64,000 nt of DNA. It comes from Flavobacterium quisquiliarum. GTDB taxonomy: Bacteria > Bacteroidota > Bacteroidia > Flavobacteriales > Flavobacteriaceae. Positions 27,191-36,879 of the stretch are shown in pieces; position 1 is the first letter of the stretch; each line of letters begins with the position of its first letter. The stretch is taken from NCBI RefSeq assembly GCF_019308285.1, contig NZ_WWEM01000020.1, positions 453,207 through 517,206 of the forward strand, given 5' to 3'. The translations under genes were made by a program, and so were the position numbers. Under the pieces are notes generated by a model, which saw only the letters and a program-made list of their open reading frames with translations, was not told the DNA's origin and ran no database searches.

Positions 27191-28975
27191 ATGCTTAAAA
27201 TAATAAAAAATAAAACCAGTTTTTTACCGAGATTATTGATTTTGATTGTTGTAAGTCCAGTATCTCTTTTTGGGCAGGATTTTGATTTGTATTTGCAAAC
27301 CAGCGAAGTCAATAATACAATGGTGCATTATGAAGCCGATAAAGGAAGTATTATGCGGTTTTATGCCACCAACAGTAATGCCGATACTTTTGGTGTTCAG
27401 TATAATGAAAACAATTACAATACTCCAGAACGAAGAAACCGTCGTTTAAAATTAATTTCTGATTATAAAAAAACACTTGAAGGATTAAATTTCGATACCA
27501 TGAACATAAATGGCAAAGTGGATTATATTTTATTTAATAGAAATTTAAACAGTGAAGAATACGAACTACTACAGCAACAAAAAGTATACGATAAGATAAG
27601 AGCCTATTTCCCTTTTGATGAAAAAATTTATGCTCTGGAAAAACCACGTAGAAGAGGAATCAAAGTAAATGGAGAACTAGTTGCAAAAGAACTGGAAGAT
27701 TTACGCAAAGCGATCAAAGAACAAATTAAAAAAGTTGAAAAAATTGAAGGTTTAGATAAAACTTCTTCAGAATTTGCTGTTTTGCATGCAAAAGGATTAC
27801 ATGAAATTTTGAAGAATTATTTTGACTTTTATAATAGTTACGATCCCTTATTTTCCTGGTGGGTTCCCAAAACTTACAGCGAAGTTGATGTTGCTTTAGG
27901 AGAATATGCTTTGCTTTTAAAGTCAAAAAGAAAAGATGCCAGTACTCAAAAAGAAGATGGAAGCGGTATTGTTGGAAATCCAATTGGCAGAGAAGAATTA
28001 ATTCGCCAGCTGCAAACGGAGTTTATACCGTATTCTCCTGAAGAATTGGTGGCTATTGCCAATAAAGAATTTGCCTTGTGTGATGCCGAATTATTAAAAG
28101 CCTCTCGCGAAATGGGCTTTGGAGACAATTGGAAAGCCGCTCAGGAGAAAGTTAAAAATTCTTTTGTGGCACCTGGAGATCAACCGCAGGCAATGCTGAA
28201 TTTATACAATCAGTCGGTAGATTTTTTAAAACAAAATAATCTTTTGACGATACCTCCAATTGCTGAAGAAAGCTGGCGTATGTACATGATGTCGCCCGAA
28301 GCACAAAAAATAAATCCCTTTTTTCTAGGCGGAGAATCTCTTATTATTTCGTATCCAACAAGCACTATGACGTATAGTGAAAAGATGATGAGCATGCGTG
28401 GCAATAATCCAAATTTTTCCAGAGCGACTATTCATCACGAATTAATTGCGGGACATCATTTACAGCAATTTATGAAAGATCGATACAAAGCGTATCGTCA
28501 TTTTGATACTCCGTTTTGGGTTGAAGGAAATTCATTGTACTGGGAAATACTGTTATGGGATTTGAAATTTCCTCAAACACCGCAAGATAAAATCGGCATG
28601 CTGTTTTGGAGAATGCATCGCTGTGCGCGAATTATTTTTTCGTTAAACTATCATTTAGGAAAATGGAGTCCGCAGCAATGTATTGATTTTTTAGTCGATC
28701 GAGTAGGACATGAACATGCCAATGCTGAAGGCGAAGTACGAAGATCATTTGTAGGCGGTTATAGTCCGTTATACCAAATCGCTTATATGCTGGGCGGGTT
28801 GCAGTTTACTGCCTTAAAAGAAGAATTGGTCACAAGCGGGAAAATGACATATCAGCAATATCATGATGCTATTTTGAGAGAAAATGCGATGCCAATCGAA
28901 TTGTTGAGAGCATTATTGACTAATCAATCCTTGCAAAGAGATTTTAAAACCAACTGGAAATTTTACAAATTTTAA
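27191..28975 (+). CDS. Secreted DUF885 protein, putative metal-dependent peptidase
   Basis: A 594-aa protein with a signal region (about 1-28). The family hallmark HHELIAGHHLQ is at 415-425. A second conserved His/Glu region reads VGHEHANAEGEVRR further on. Together they look like a metal site, and the helical architecture recalls carboxypeptidase Taq-like enzymes. I know of no firmly established substrate for most DUF885 proteins. It lies 38 bases after the S9 peptidase gene and 19 bases before the FAD oxidoreductase gene, so it is part of the hydroxyproline transcription unit. Dipeptide or oligopeptide cleavage in the periplasm, releasing free hydroxyproline, is a reasonable hypothesis from the context. 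Confidence 0.82.
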   Translation: MLKIIKNKTSFLPRLLILIVVSPVSLFGQDFDLYLQTSEVNNTMVHYEADKGSIMRFYATNSNADTFGVQYNENNYNTPERRNRRLKLISDYKKTLEGLNFDTMNINGKVDYILFNRNLNSEEYELLQQQKVYDKIRAYFPFDEKIYALEKPRRRGIKVNGELVAKELEDLRKAIKEQIKKVEKIEGLDKTSSEFAVLHAKGLHEILKNYFDFYNSYDPLFSWWVPKTYSEVDVALGEYALLLKSKRKDASTQKEDGSGIVGNPIGREELIRQLQTEFIPYSPEELVAIANKEFALCDAELLKASREMGFGDNWKAAQEKVKNSFVAPGDQPQAMLNLYNQSVDFLKQNNLLTIPPIAEESWRMYMMSPEAQKINPFFLGGESLIISYPTSTMTYSEKMMSMRGNNPNFSRATIHHELIAGHHLQQFMKDRYKAYRHFDTPFWVEGNSLYWEILLWDLKFPQTPQDKIGMLFWRMHRCARIIFSLNYHLGKWSPQQCIDFLVDRVGHEHANAEGEVRRSFVGGYSPLYQIAYMLGGLQFTALKEELVTSGKMTYQQYHDAILRENAMPIELLRALLTNQSLQRDFKTNWKFYKF

Positions 28976-28994
28976 TTAAGATACAAGCACATTT

Positions 28995-30245
28995 ATGAAA
29001 CAGGTAGTAGTAATAGGCGGAGGAATTATAGGATTAAGTTCGGCATTTTATTTACAACAAAGTGGTTGTAAAGTTACCGTAATAGACAAAGATAATTTTG
29101 AAAACAATTGCTCTTATGGCAATTTAGGATATGTCTGTCCGAGTCACTTTATACCATTAGCAGCACCTGGAATTGTCTGGCAGGGATTCAAATGGATGTT
29201 TAATTCTAAAAGTCCCTTTTATGTAAAGCCTTCTTTTAATAAAGCATTGCTGGACTGGGGAATTAACTTTGTTAAAAGTGCTACCGAAACAAATGTTGCC
29301 AAATCGGCTATTCCGCTTCGAGACATATCCTTATTGAGTCAGAATGAGTTTTTAGAATGGAAAAAAATCCCAGGCTTTGAATTTGCTTATGAACACAAAG
29401 GAATGCTGGAAGTTTTTCAAACCGAAGCCGTTGCGAAACACGCAGAACATACTGTTTCTAAAGGAAGAGAATTAGGTTTAGATGTAAACTTACTGGATTA
29501 TGAAGCGCTGCAGGCATTAGAACCTCAAACGAAAATTAATTCAATAGGAGCGGTTCAGTTTAATTGTGATGCACATGTTTATCCAAATAAATTGATGAAA
29601 GTTTTAAAGGAGCATTTAGTAGCAAATGGTGTTCAGTTTCAATCGGGAGAAACTGTGGTTTCATTTGAAAAAGAAAATAATGTTGTTAAAAAAGTAATAA
29701 CCGATAAGCAATCTTATGAAGCAGATGATGTAGTGATTGCAACAGGAGCTTGGACGAGAGAAATCGCGGCCTTAGTAAATGCTAAAGTATCACTGATGCC
29801 GGGAAGAGGTTATTCCATCACATTAGAAAATTCGAATTATAAAGTAAATCATCCCATTATTCTAGCAGAGGGAAGAGTTGCCATAGCACCTATGGACGGC
29901 AATAAAATTAGATTTGGAGGTACAATGGAAGTAGTGCCTACAACTGAAAAACCACAATATCATCGTATCAACGGAATATTAAATGCAGTTAAAGATTTCT
30001 TGCCAGAATTTGATATTCAAAAACCATCAGAAGAAGATATTTGGTATGGTTACCGACCATGTTCTGCGGATGGACTTCCGTATATCGGAAGAATAAAAAA
30101 ATACAATAATGTGGTGGTTGCAACTGGACATTCTATGATGGGATTAAGTCTTGGGCCAGGGACAGGAAAATTGGTTTCAGAAATAGTGAATAGGGAAGCT
30201 ACAAGTATCGATATTGATGCTTTTGAAGTAGAAAGGTTTGGATAA
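28995..30245 (+). CDS. FAD-dependent D-amino-acid oxidoreductase, probable cis-4-hydroxy-D-proline dehydrogenase
   Basis: A 416-aa DadA-like flavoprotein. The dinucleotide-binding motif is GGGIIG at 8-13, followed by an acidic residue at the end of the second strand (VIDKD). A late conserved block (WYGYRPCSADGLPYIG, then GHSMMGLSLGPGTGKL) is typical of DAO-superfamily dehydrogenases. With the epimerase, deaminase and semialdehyde dehydrogenase it completes the route trans-4-L-hydroxyproline to 2-oxoglutarate, oxidising the D-epimer to pyrroline-4-hydroxy-2-carboxylate. It lies 19 bases after DUF885 and 58 bases before the permease. A general D-amino-acid or sarcosine-type substrate is the alternative. 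Confidence 0.86.
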   Translation: MKQVVVIGGGIIGLSSAFYLQQSGCKVTVIDKDNFENNCSYGNLGYVCPSHFIPLAAPGIVWQGFKWMFNSKSPFYVKPSFNKALLDWGINFVKSATETNVAKSAIPLRDISLLSQNEFLEWKKIPGFEFAYEHKGMLEVFQTEAVAKHAEHTVSKGRELGLDVNLLDYEALQALEPQTKINSIGAVQFNCDAHVYPNKLMKVLKEHLVANGVQFQSGETVVSFEKENNVVKKVITDKQSYEADDVVIATGAWTREIAALVNAKVSLMPGRGYSITLENSNYKVNHPIILAEGRVAIAPMDGNKIRFGGTMEVVPTTEKPQYHRINGILNAVKDFLPEFDIQKPSEEDIWYGYRPCSADGLPYIGRIKKYNNVVVATGHSMMGLSLGPGTGKLVSEIVNREATSIDIDAFEVERFG

Positions 30246-30303
30246 GTGCAGCTTCTAAAACAGATTTTCATTCAAAAACAAAAAAACAAAACAACAAGGA
30301 AAT

Positions 30304-31716
30304 ATGGAATCAACAACAGAAAAAAATAATTTCAAAAGATCATTAGGATTATTAGATGCTACCATGATCGTTGCGGGTTCTATGATTGGATCAGGAATCT
30401 TCATTGTTAGTGCAGATATAGTTCGTAATGTAGGATCAGCAGGTGCTTTATTGTTGATCTGGTTATTCACGGGTTTTCTAACTATTGCTGCGGCGTTAAG
30501 TTATGGAGAATTGAGCAGTATGTTTCCGAAGGCTGGAGGACAATATGTATATTTAAAAGAAGCTTTCAATTCACTTACCGGTTTTTTGTACGGCTGGAGT
30601 TTTTTTGCAGTGATACAAACTGGTTCTATCGCTGCGGTTGGGGTTGCTTTTAGCAAATTTGCGGCTTATGTTTTTCCTTCCCTGAGCGAAAAAAATATTA
30701 TAATAGATTTTAGTTTTTTACAAATATCGGCGGCACAATTGACTTCTATAATTTTAGTTGTTTTCCTTACTTATGTAAATACGAGAGGCGTAAAAGAAGG
30801 AAAAATGATCCAGACTATTTTTACGCTGGTAAAACTAATTGCACTGTTCGGACTTATCATTTTTGGTTTTACTCTTGCAGCAAAAGCTGATATTTGGAAA
30901 GCAAACTGGAGCACAGGTTTTTCTATTCAAAAATTAGAAGGAAATACGTTGGTTCCTTACTCAGGATTTGCAGTTATGGGAGCTTTAGCGGCAAGTCTTG
31001 TCGGAAGTTTGTTCAGCAGTGATTCCTGGAATAATGTCACTTTTATTGCCGGCGAAATAAAAAATCCTTCTAAAAATATCGGAAGAAGTCTTTTCTTGGG
31101 AACTTTGATTGTAACCATCATTTATATTGCCACCAATATGATGTATTTATCGGTTCTTTCTATAAATGAAATTGCCTATGCTGAAAACGATCGTGTAGGT
31201 GTGGTAGCATCGCAGCATATTTTTGGAAATTCAGGAACTTATATCATTGCCATATTATTGATGATTTCGACTTTCGGATGTAATAACGGATTAATACTTT
31301 CTGGAGCTCGTGTGTATCATACAATGGCTAAAGACGGATTGTTTTTTAAACAATTAGGGCAATTAAATAAAAACGGTGTACCGGAAAAAGCATTATGGAT
31401 TCAATGTATTTGGGCATCGGCACTTTGTTTAAGCGGCAAATACAATGAACTTTTGGAATATGTAATATTCGTCGTTTTAATATTTTACATTTTAACCATT
31501 GCTGGAATTTTTAGACTTCGTAAAACGAAACCGGATTTAGAACGTCCGTACAAAGCAATTGGTTATCCGATTCTGCCTTTTATTTATATTATTGCGGCTC
31601 TGACTATTTGCATTATGCTTTTAATTTATAAATACAATTCTTCGATACCGGGATTGGCAATTGTGCTTTTAGGAATTCCGATTTATTATTATTTCGTGAG
31701 TAAAGACAAAGCTTAG
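30304..31716 (+). CDS. APC superfamily amino acid permease
   Basis: A 470-aa integral membrane protein with about 12 hydrophobic segments. The first transmembrane helix has the APC signature VAGSMIGSGIFIV (about residues 22-34). The pattern resembles LAT-type or related amino acid transporters in this superfamily. It is the last gene of the hydroxyproline run and probably imports hydroxyproline, proline or small related amino acids across the inner membrane. The substrate cannot be read from sequence. It is followed by a short repeat-containing gap before the M61 gene. Confidence 0.88.
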   Translation: MESTTEKNNFKRSLGLLDATMIVAGSMIGSGIFIVSADIVRNVGSAGALLLIWLFTGFLTIAAALSYGELSSMFPKAGGQYVYLKEAFNSLTGFLYGWSFFAVIQTGSIAAVGVAFSKFAAYVFPSLSEKNIIIDFSFLQISAAQLTSIILVVFLTYVNTRGVKEGKMIQTIFTLVKLIALFGLIIFGFTLAAKADIWKANWSTGFSIQKLEGNTLVPYSGFAVMGALAASLVGSLFSSDSWNNVTFIAGEIKNPSKNIGRSLFLGTLIVTIIYIATNMMYLSVLSINEIAYAENDRVGVVASQHIFGNSGTYIIAILLMISTFGCNNGLILSGARVYHTMAKDGLFFKQLGQLNKNGVPEKALWIQCIWASALCLSGKYNELLEYVIFVVLIFYILTIAGIFRLRKTKPDLERPYKAIGYPILPFIYIIAALTICIMLLIYKYNSSIPGLAIVLLGIPIYYYFVSKDKA

Positions 31717-31736
31717 AACTGGAAAATGTTTTTTTA

Positions 31737-31867
31737 GCCACGAATTCACGAATTGTTTCTGCAAAACGTTGTGTGCAAAAAAATAAAAATTACTCTAATA
31801 GAAGTACAGGGATATTTAAAAATAATTTAGAAAAATAGTAATTCTTTTTAATCCTCCGATCTGTGGC
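31737..31867. repeat. Dispersed relative of the 11.4-kb palindromic repeats
   Basis: Begins GCCACGAATTCACGAATT, the same opening as unit 2 at 11517, and ends CTGTGGC plus an A run, the same tail as at about 11716-11750. The A/T-rich middle differs. It occupies most of the gap between the permease and M61 genes. Two locations in one window suggest a family scattered through the genome. Confidence 0.7.
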
Positions 31868-31903
31868 AAAAAAAACAAAAATGTATAAAATATAAATAAT
31901 CAT

Positions 31904-33484
31904 ATGAACTATTTATCAGCACAAAACAGAAAAGGAAACTTATTTGTTTTTCTAATTTTATCTTTCGTTTTTCTAGGAATTGCTCCATCTGCAGTTTCAC
32001 AAACGAAATCTCCAGTTTTGCAGTATGTGGTTTCAATGCCTAATACTGAAAATCATTATTTTCATGTGGAATTATATTGCAGTGGCTGGCAGGAGGAAAC
32101 AATTGATTTTAAAATGCCGAATTGGATGCCAGGTTATTATCAGTTAATGAATTACAGTAAAATGGTAGAAAATTTTACAGCTAAGGTTGATAATAAAAAT
32201 TTAGCTGTAAAAAAGCTGAACGAAAACAGCTGGCAGATTAAGACGTCAAAGAATAAACCGTTTACTTTAAGTTATGATGTAAAAGCCGATAAACAGTTTG
32301 TAGCCAATAGTTATCTGGATGCTTCACATGCTTATATAATTCCGAATAGTTTATTCGTCTATATTAATGAACATCTTAATACGCCAGTTTCTGTAAAAAT
32401 TGAAGGAATAAAAAAAGGTTTTAAAATTGCAACAGGCTTAGAACCGATTGCTGGAAAAACAAATGAATTTATAGCTCCTGATTTTGATGTTTTATACGAT
32501 TGTCCACTTTTAATTGGAGATTTGGAAGAATTGCCTTCTTTTAAAGTTAACGGAATCGAACACCGTTTTATAGGTTATAAAATTGGGGATTTTGATAAAG
32601 TAAAATTTATAGACAATTTGAAAAAGGTTGTCGAATCGGCTGTAGCCATTATTGGGGATATACCGTATAAACAATATACGTTTATTGGAATTGGGCCGAG
32701 GCAAGGAGGCATCGAACATCTTAATAATACAACGGTTAGTTTTGATGGTTCTGATTTGGATAAACCGGAGGCAATGAACAGAATGATGAGTTTTTTGGCT
32801 CATGAATATTTTCATCATTACAATGTTAAAAGAATCAGACCTTTTGAATTGGGGCCTTTTGATTATGATAAAGGAAGCAAAACAAATTTATTGTGGGTAA
32901 GCGAAGGCTTATCGGTTTATTATGAATATCTAATTGTAAAGAGAGCTGGACTTGTAAATGAGCAGACTTTGTTTCAAAATTTAGAAAGTGGGATTAATGC
33001 TTTTGAGAATTCTCCAGGAAGAGCATTCCAATCTTTAACGCAAGCAAGTTTTGAAACTTGGAGCGATGGGCCTTTTGGCAAACAGGGAGAAAATGTAGAT
33101 AAGTCTATTTCTTATTATGAGAAAGGGCCAGCTGTTGGTCTTGTTTTAGATTTTGCTATTCGTAAAGCAACACAAAATCAAAAATCATTAGATGATGTGA
33201 TGCGTTTTTTATATTGGGAATATTATAAAAAAATGCAGCGTGGTTTTACCGATGCTGAATTTCAAGAATCCTGCGAAAAGATGGCAGGATGTTCGTTAAA
33301 GAATGTTTTCGAATATGTTTATACTACAAAACCAATTGATTATAATAATTATTTAAAATATGCAGATTTAGAATTGAAAGAGGATTTAGATCCAGTTTCC
33401 AAAAACAGAAAATTTTCTTTTCAGATTTTGCAGTCAAGTACTGATGATCAAAGGAAAGTACTACGCAGCTGGTTAGAAAAGTAG
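31904..33484 (+). CDS. M61 family (glycyl aminopeptidase-like) metallopeptidase
   Basis: A 526-aa exported protein (signal to about residue 33). The M61 core is clear: an N-terminal beta domain, then HEYFH at 300-304 and E334 in WVSEG, the gluzincin third ligand. PDZ domains often follow in this family, but here the protein ends without one. M61 enzymes release small N-terminal residues such as Gly and Ala. It follows the hydroxyproline permease on the same strand, but the 187-base gap with a repeat makes separate transcription likely. A strong bidirectional-looking hairpin follows. Gly-rich collagen-like peptides or Ala-rich glycoprotein peptides are possible substrates (inference). Confidence 0.87.
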   Translation: MNYLSAQNRKGNLFVFLILSFVFLGIAPSAVSQTKSPVLQYVVSMPNTENHYFHVELYCSGWQEETIDFKMPNWMPGYYQLMNYSKMVENFTAKVDNKNLAVKKLNENSWQIKTSKNKPFTLSYDVKADKQFVANSYLDASHAYIIPNSLFVYINEHLNTPVSVKIEGIKKGFKIATGLEPIAGKTNEFIAPDFDVLYDCPLLIGDLEELPSFKVNGIEHRFIGYKIGDFDKVKFIDNLKKVVESAVAIIGDIPYKQYTFIGIGPRQGGIEHLNNTTVSFDGSDLDKPEAMNRMMSFLAHEYFHHYNVKRIRPFELGPFDYDKGSKTNLLWVSEGLSVYYEYLIVKRAGLVNEQTLFQNLESGINAFENSPGRAFQSLTQASFETWSDGPFGKQGENVDKSISYYEKGPAVGLVLDFAIRKATQNQKSLDDVMRFLYWEYYKKMQRGFTDAEFQESCEKMAGCSLKNVFEYVYTTKPIDYNNYLKYADLELKEDLDPVSKNRKFSFQILQSSTDDQRKVLRSWLEK

Positions 33485-33879
33485 AGTAGGTATTACAATA
33501 CCCAAAAGCCCGTCACAAATTAGTCTAATTAATTGTGACGGGCTTTCGATTTTTGTCGATTTTTCGATTTTTTGAATGAATCTTATTAATTGATTATTTT
33601 GAGTGTTTAATACTGATGTTTTTTTAATGAATTTTAAAAATAGATGCTTTTTATTGTGCAGAATTAACATATTTTTTTTGAATACCATTTTTTTTAATCA
33701 GTTTTTGCTGTAAAAATACAATAAGAGGATAATATAATATAGCTTTCGGATAAATTGTTGGCTTTCTTGAGTTTGGTTATCATTTAACTTTACAAGTGTT
33801 TAAAATACACAATAAAGTATTTTGTGCATTAAACAAGTATTTTTTTTAACCAAACAAAAACCAAAAAACCAAAAAAGCT
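33485..33879. other. 395-base intergenic region before SusC
   Basis: Contains the terminator at 33505-33546 and then very AT-rich sequence. A near match to the -7 box (TAACTTTA, 33785-33792) could be part of the SusC promoter, but no good -33 element is paired with it. I see no gene. Confidence 0.6.
33505..33546. terminator. Strong terminator after the M61 gene
   Basis: AAAGCCCGTCACAA (33505-33518) and TTGTGACGGGCTTT (33533-33546) are perfect reverse complements (14 bp) around a 14-nt loop. A T-rich stretch (TTTTTG) follows about 5 bases later. Confidence 0.88.
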
Positions 33880-36867
33880 ATGAATTTTACTAACCATTCA
33901 GTATTGCAAAATTTTGGAAATAAACTGTTAAAGAAAAAGTTGGGATTTACCCTTTTTTTTCTCTTAATATTTTTTACTTCCGTTGCACAAACAAAGATTC
34001 AAGGTTCCATAAAAGACATTCATGGAGTTCCGATTTCAGGAGTTTCAATTATGGAAAAAAATACATCTAATAATGGTGTATTGTCAGATTTTGATGGTAA
34101 TTTCCAGATGACACTTCAAAAACCAAATTCTAAGTTGGTTGTTTCCTATGTCGGATTTGCATCTCAGGAAGTTACAGTTTCAGGTAATAAAGTAGATGTA
34201 GTGCTAATCGAAAATACGGAGCAATTAGCCGATGTTGTTGTAGTTGGATACGGTACTCAAAAGAAATCGAGAGTTACAAGTGCTATTGCCAGTATTAAAG
34301 AAAAAGATTTTACAAGAGGAGCAATCAGAGATGCTTCGGATCTTATAAAAGGAAAAGTTGCAGGTTTAACCATAAGTAATGGTTCTGGAGATCCTTCTGC
34401 GGCGCCCAATATATCATTGCGCGGGGTATCTTCTTTAAAAGGGGGATCGGCTCCTTTGGTTTTAATCAACGGAGTACCTGGTGGAATTGATACTGTTTCT
34501 CCAAATGAAATTGCCTCTATAGAGGTTTTGAAAGATGCATCGGCTGCAGCTATTTATGGAACAAGGGGGGCTAATGGTGTGATTTTAATTACAACAAAGA
34601 CTGTCAATAAAGAGATACAGCCAACCATGACGTATTCTGCTTTTACAACGGTGGCAAATTTTGCAAAGAAAGCTAATTTCTTAGATGCCGCAGGATTAAG
34701 AAGTTTACTGGCGCAGGGAACTAAAATGCCTTTTACAGATGAAGGCGCTACTACAGATTGGTTAGGTGAAATTTCAAGAAGCAGTTTTGCTCAAAATCAT
34801 AACTTAGACCTTAAAGGAGGAACTGCAAAAACTAACTATGTAGCGAATTTAAATTATGTAGATCAAACAGGAGTTTTTAATGGTACGTTTAACAAAGAGT
34901 ATAGATTTTCATTTGATGTTAATCATACGATGTTCAATGACAAATTAAAAATTAATTTGAACTTATTGAACGGAACACAAAAGATGGGAATTTCTCCAGG
35001 TACAGCAGGTTATGCCTATAGACAAGCCATGATTAGAAATCCTACTGCTCCAGTTTACAAACCTGATGGAACATATGCAGAAACCAATAGATTTCAATAT
35101 TATAATCCAGTTGCAATCTTAAACGAGACAAAACAGGACAGACAAAGTACTTGGCAGAGGTTTACTGCTAACATAACTTTGGATTTATTACCAGGATGGG
35201 ATGTAAGTGCGTTGCTTGCCAAAAATAAAAATACTGGATTAGATGGTTATTCTGAAACCAAAAAACACTATTCAAATACGATTAATGGAAGAAATGGAGT
35301 TGCTTCAAGAAGTACTGGCCAAACTGATAGAGATTATGTTGAACTTACCTCTAAGTACAATAAAAAATTAGATAAACACGAATTTACGTTATTGGGAGGT
35401 TACAGTTATCAATACACTGTGAATGAAGGTTTCTCAGCTTCTAACTTTGATTTCCCGACGGATGCTTTTTCATATAATAATTTAGGGGCAGGTAATGCAT
35501 TGTCTGACGGAAAAGCATCTATGGCAAGTTACAAAAATGATGATAAATTGATAGGTTTCTTCGGAAGAGCGAATTACAATTTTAATAATAAATATGATCT
35601 TTTGTTTAGTATCAGAAGAGAGGGTTCTTCTAAGTTTGGAGAAAATCATAAATGGGGTAATTTCCCTGCAGCTTCAGCAGGATGGAGCATTAATAAAGAG
35701 TCTTTTCTTAACAATGTTTCAGCTATTAATAATTTAAAAATAAGAGCAGGTTATGGTGTTACGGGGGTAATTCCTGGCGAATCTTATTTGTCTCAGACTT
35801 TGTATAATTATGATGGGTATTTCTTTAATGACGGTAAATGGGTAAAAGGATTAGTTCCTGCAAGTAACCCTAATCCAGATTTACGCTGGGAAAAAACAGC
35901 AGAGGTGAATGTTGGTGTTGATTTTGGATTCTTCAATAACAGAATCAGCGGAAGCTTTGATGTTTACAGTAAAAAAACAAGCGATATGTTGTGGGATTAT
36001 GCTGTTCCGACACCTCCGTATTTATATTCTAGCATTACTGCAAATGTTGGAAAAATGGAAAACAAAGGTTTTGAGATTCTCCTTAATACAATTCCGGTTA
36101 AGACCGAAAATTTTATGTGGAATTCTTCTATGACTTTTTCACACAATAAAAATAAGTTAACAAGTCTTTCAAATGATTTATATAGTATTGATAGAAACTT
36201 TATTAATACTGGAGATACTGGAGATCCAATCTCTTTTACAACACATAGATTAGAAGTTGGCCAATCTATTGGGAATTATTGGGGATTAAAATCTGTCGAC
36301 ATTACTACTGATGGAAAATGGATTATCGAAACGGCGGATGGAACTAGAAAAACTTTGACACCAGATTTATACAATGATGCTAACAAACAGTATTTGGGTA
36401 ATGGAATACCAAATTATGTTGCTGGTTGGACGAATACCTTTACCTACAAAAAATTTGATTTAAGTATTGTAATGACTGGAGCTTTTGATTTTCAGATATT
36501 AAATTCTCAGCGTATGTTTTACGAAAATCCTACGATCAATTATAACATGTTGAGTTCCGCATTTGATAAAGTTTACGATAAAGCGGTTTTAAATTATAAT
36601 CAAACATACGTTAGTTATTATCTAGAACAAGGAGATTATGCAAAACTTGATAACGTTACACTGACTTACAATTTCGATGTCAAGCCATATAAGTTTATCA
36701 GTGCAATGCGTGTTTATGCTTCAGCAAATAATTTGGCTGTAATTACAAAATATAAAGGTTTGGATCCTGAGATTGCAAGAGATAATGTTTTGTCACAAGG
36801 AATAGACAATAGAGACAAATATCCAACAACAAGAGGTTTTACTTTAGGTTTAAACGTAACTTTTTAA
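33880..36867 (+). CDS. SusC-like TonB-dependent outer-membrane transporter
   Basis: A 995-aa outer-membrane transporter. An export signal (about 1-36, ending VAQ) leads to a carboxypeptidase-regulatory-like beta domain (40-110), the SusC motif VVVGYGTQKKS (120-130), a plug (about 130-235) and a long beta-barrel ending in phenylalanine (LNVTF), as outer-membrane barrels do. It forms the channel of a SusCD pair with the gene that starts 12 bases downstream. No glycoside hydrolase flanks the pair. The upstream neighbours are peptidases and hydroxyproline genes, so an oligopeptide or glycopeptide ligand is as plausible as a glycan (inference). Confidence 0.95.
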   Translation: MNFTNHSVLQNFGNKLLKKKLGFTLFFLLIFFTSVAQTKIQGSIKDIHGVPISGVSIMEKNTSNNGVLSDFDGNFQMTLQKPNSKLVVSYVGFASQEVTVSGNKVDVVLIENTEQLADVVVVGYGTQKKSRVTSAIASIKEKDFTRGAIRDASDLIKGKVAGLTISNGSGDPSAAPNISLRGVSSLKGGSAPLVLINGVPGGIDTVSPNEIASIEVLKDASAAAIYGTRGANGVILITTKTVNKEIQPTMTYSAFTTVANFAKKANFLDAAGLRSLLAQGTKMPFTDEGATTDWLGEISRSSFAQNHNLDLKGGTAKTNYVANLNYVDQTGVFNGTFNKEYRFSFDVNHTMFNDKLKINLNLLNGTQKMGISPGTAGYAYRQAMIRNPTAPVYKPDGTYAETNRFQYYNPVAILNETKQDRQSTWQRFTANITLDLLPGWDVSALLAKNKNTGLDGYSETKKHYSNTINGRNGVASRSTGQTDRDYVELTSKYNKKLDKHEFTLLGGYSYQYTVNEGFSASNFDFPTDAFSYNNLGAGNALSDGKASMASYKNDDKLIGFFGRANYNFNNKYDLLFSIRREGSSKFGENHKWGNFPAASAGWSINKESFLNNVSAINNLKIRAGYGVTGVIPGESYLSQTLYNYDGYFFNDGKWVKGLVPASNPNPDLRWEKTAEVNVGVDFGFFNNRISGSFDVYSKKTSDMLWDYAVPTPPYLYSSITANVGKMENKGFEILLNTIPVKTENFMWNSSMTFSHNKNKLTSLSNDLYSIDRNFINTGDTGDPISFTTHRLEVGQSIGNYWGLKSVDITTDGKWIIETADGTRKTLTPDLYNDANKQYLGNGIPNYVAGWTNTFTYKKFDLSIVMTGAFDFQILNSQRMFYENPTINYNMLSSAFDKVYDKAVLNYNQTYVSYYLEQGDYAKLDNVTLTYNFDVKPYKFISAMRVYASANNLAVITKYKGLDPEIARDNVLSQGIDNRDKYPTTRGFTLGLNVTF

Positions 36868-36879
36868 AAAGAATTAAAG

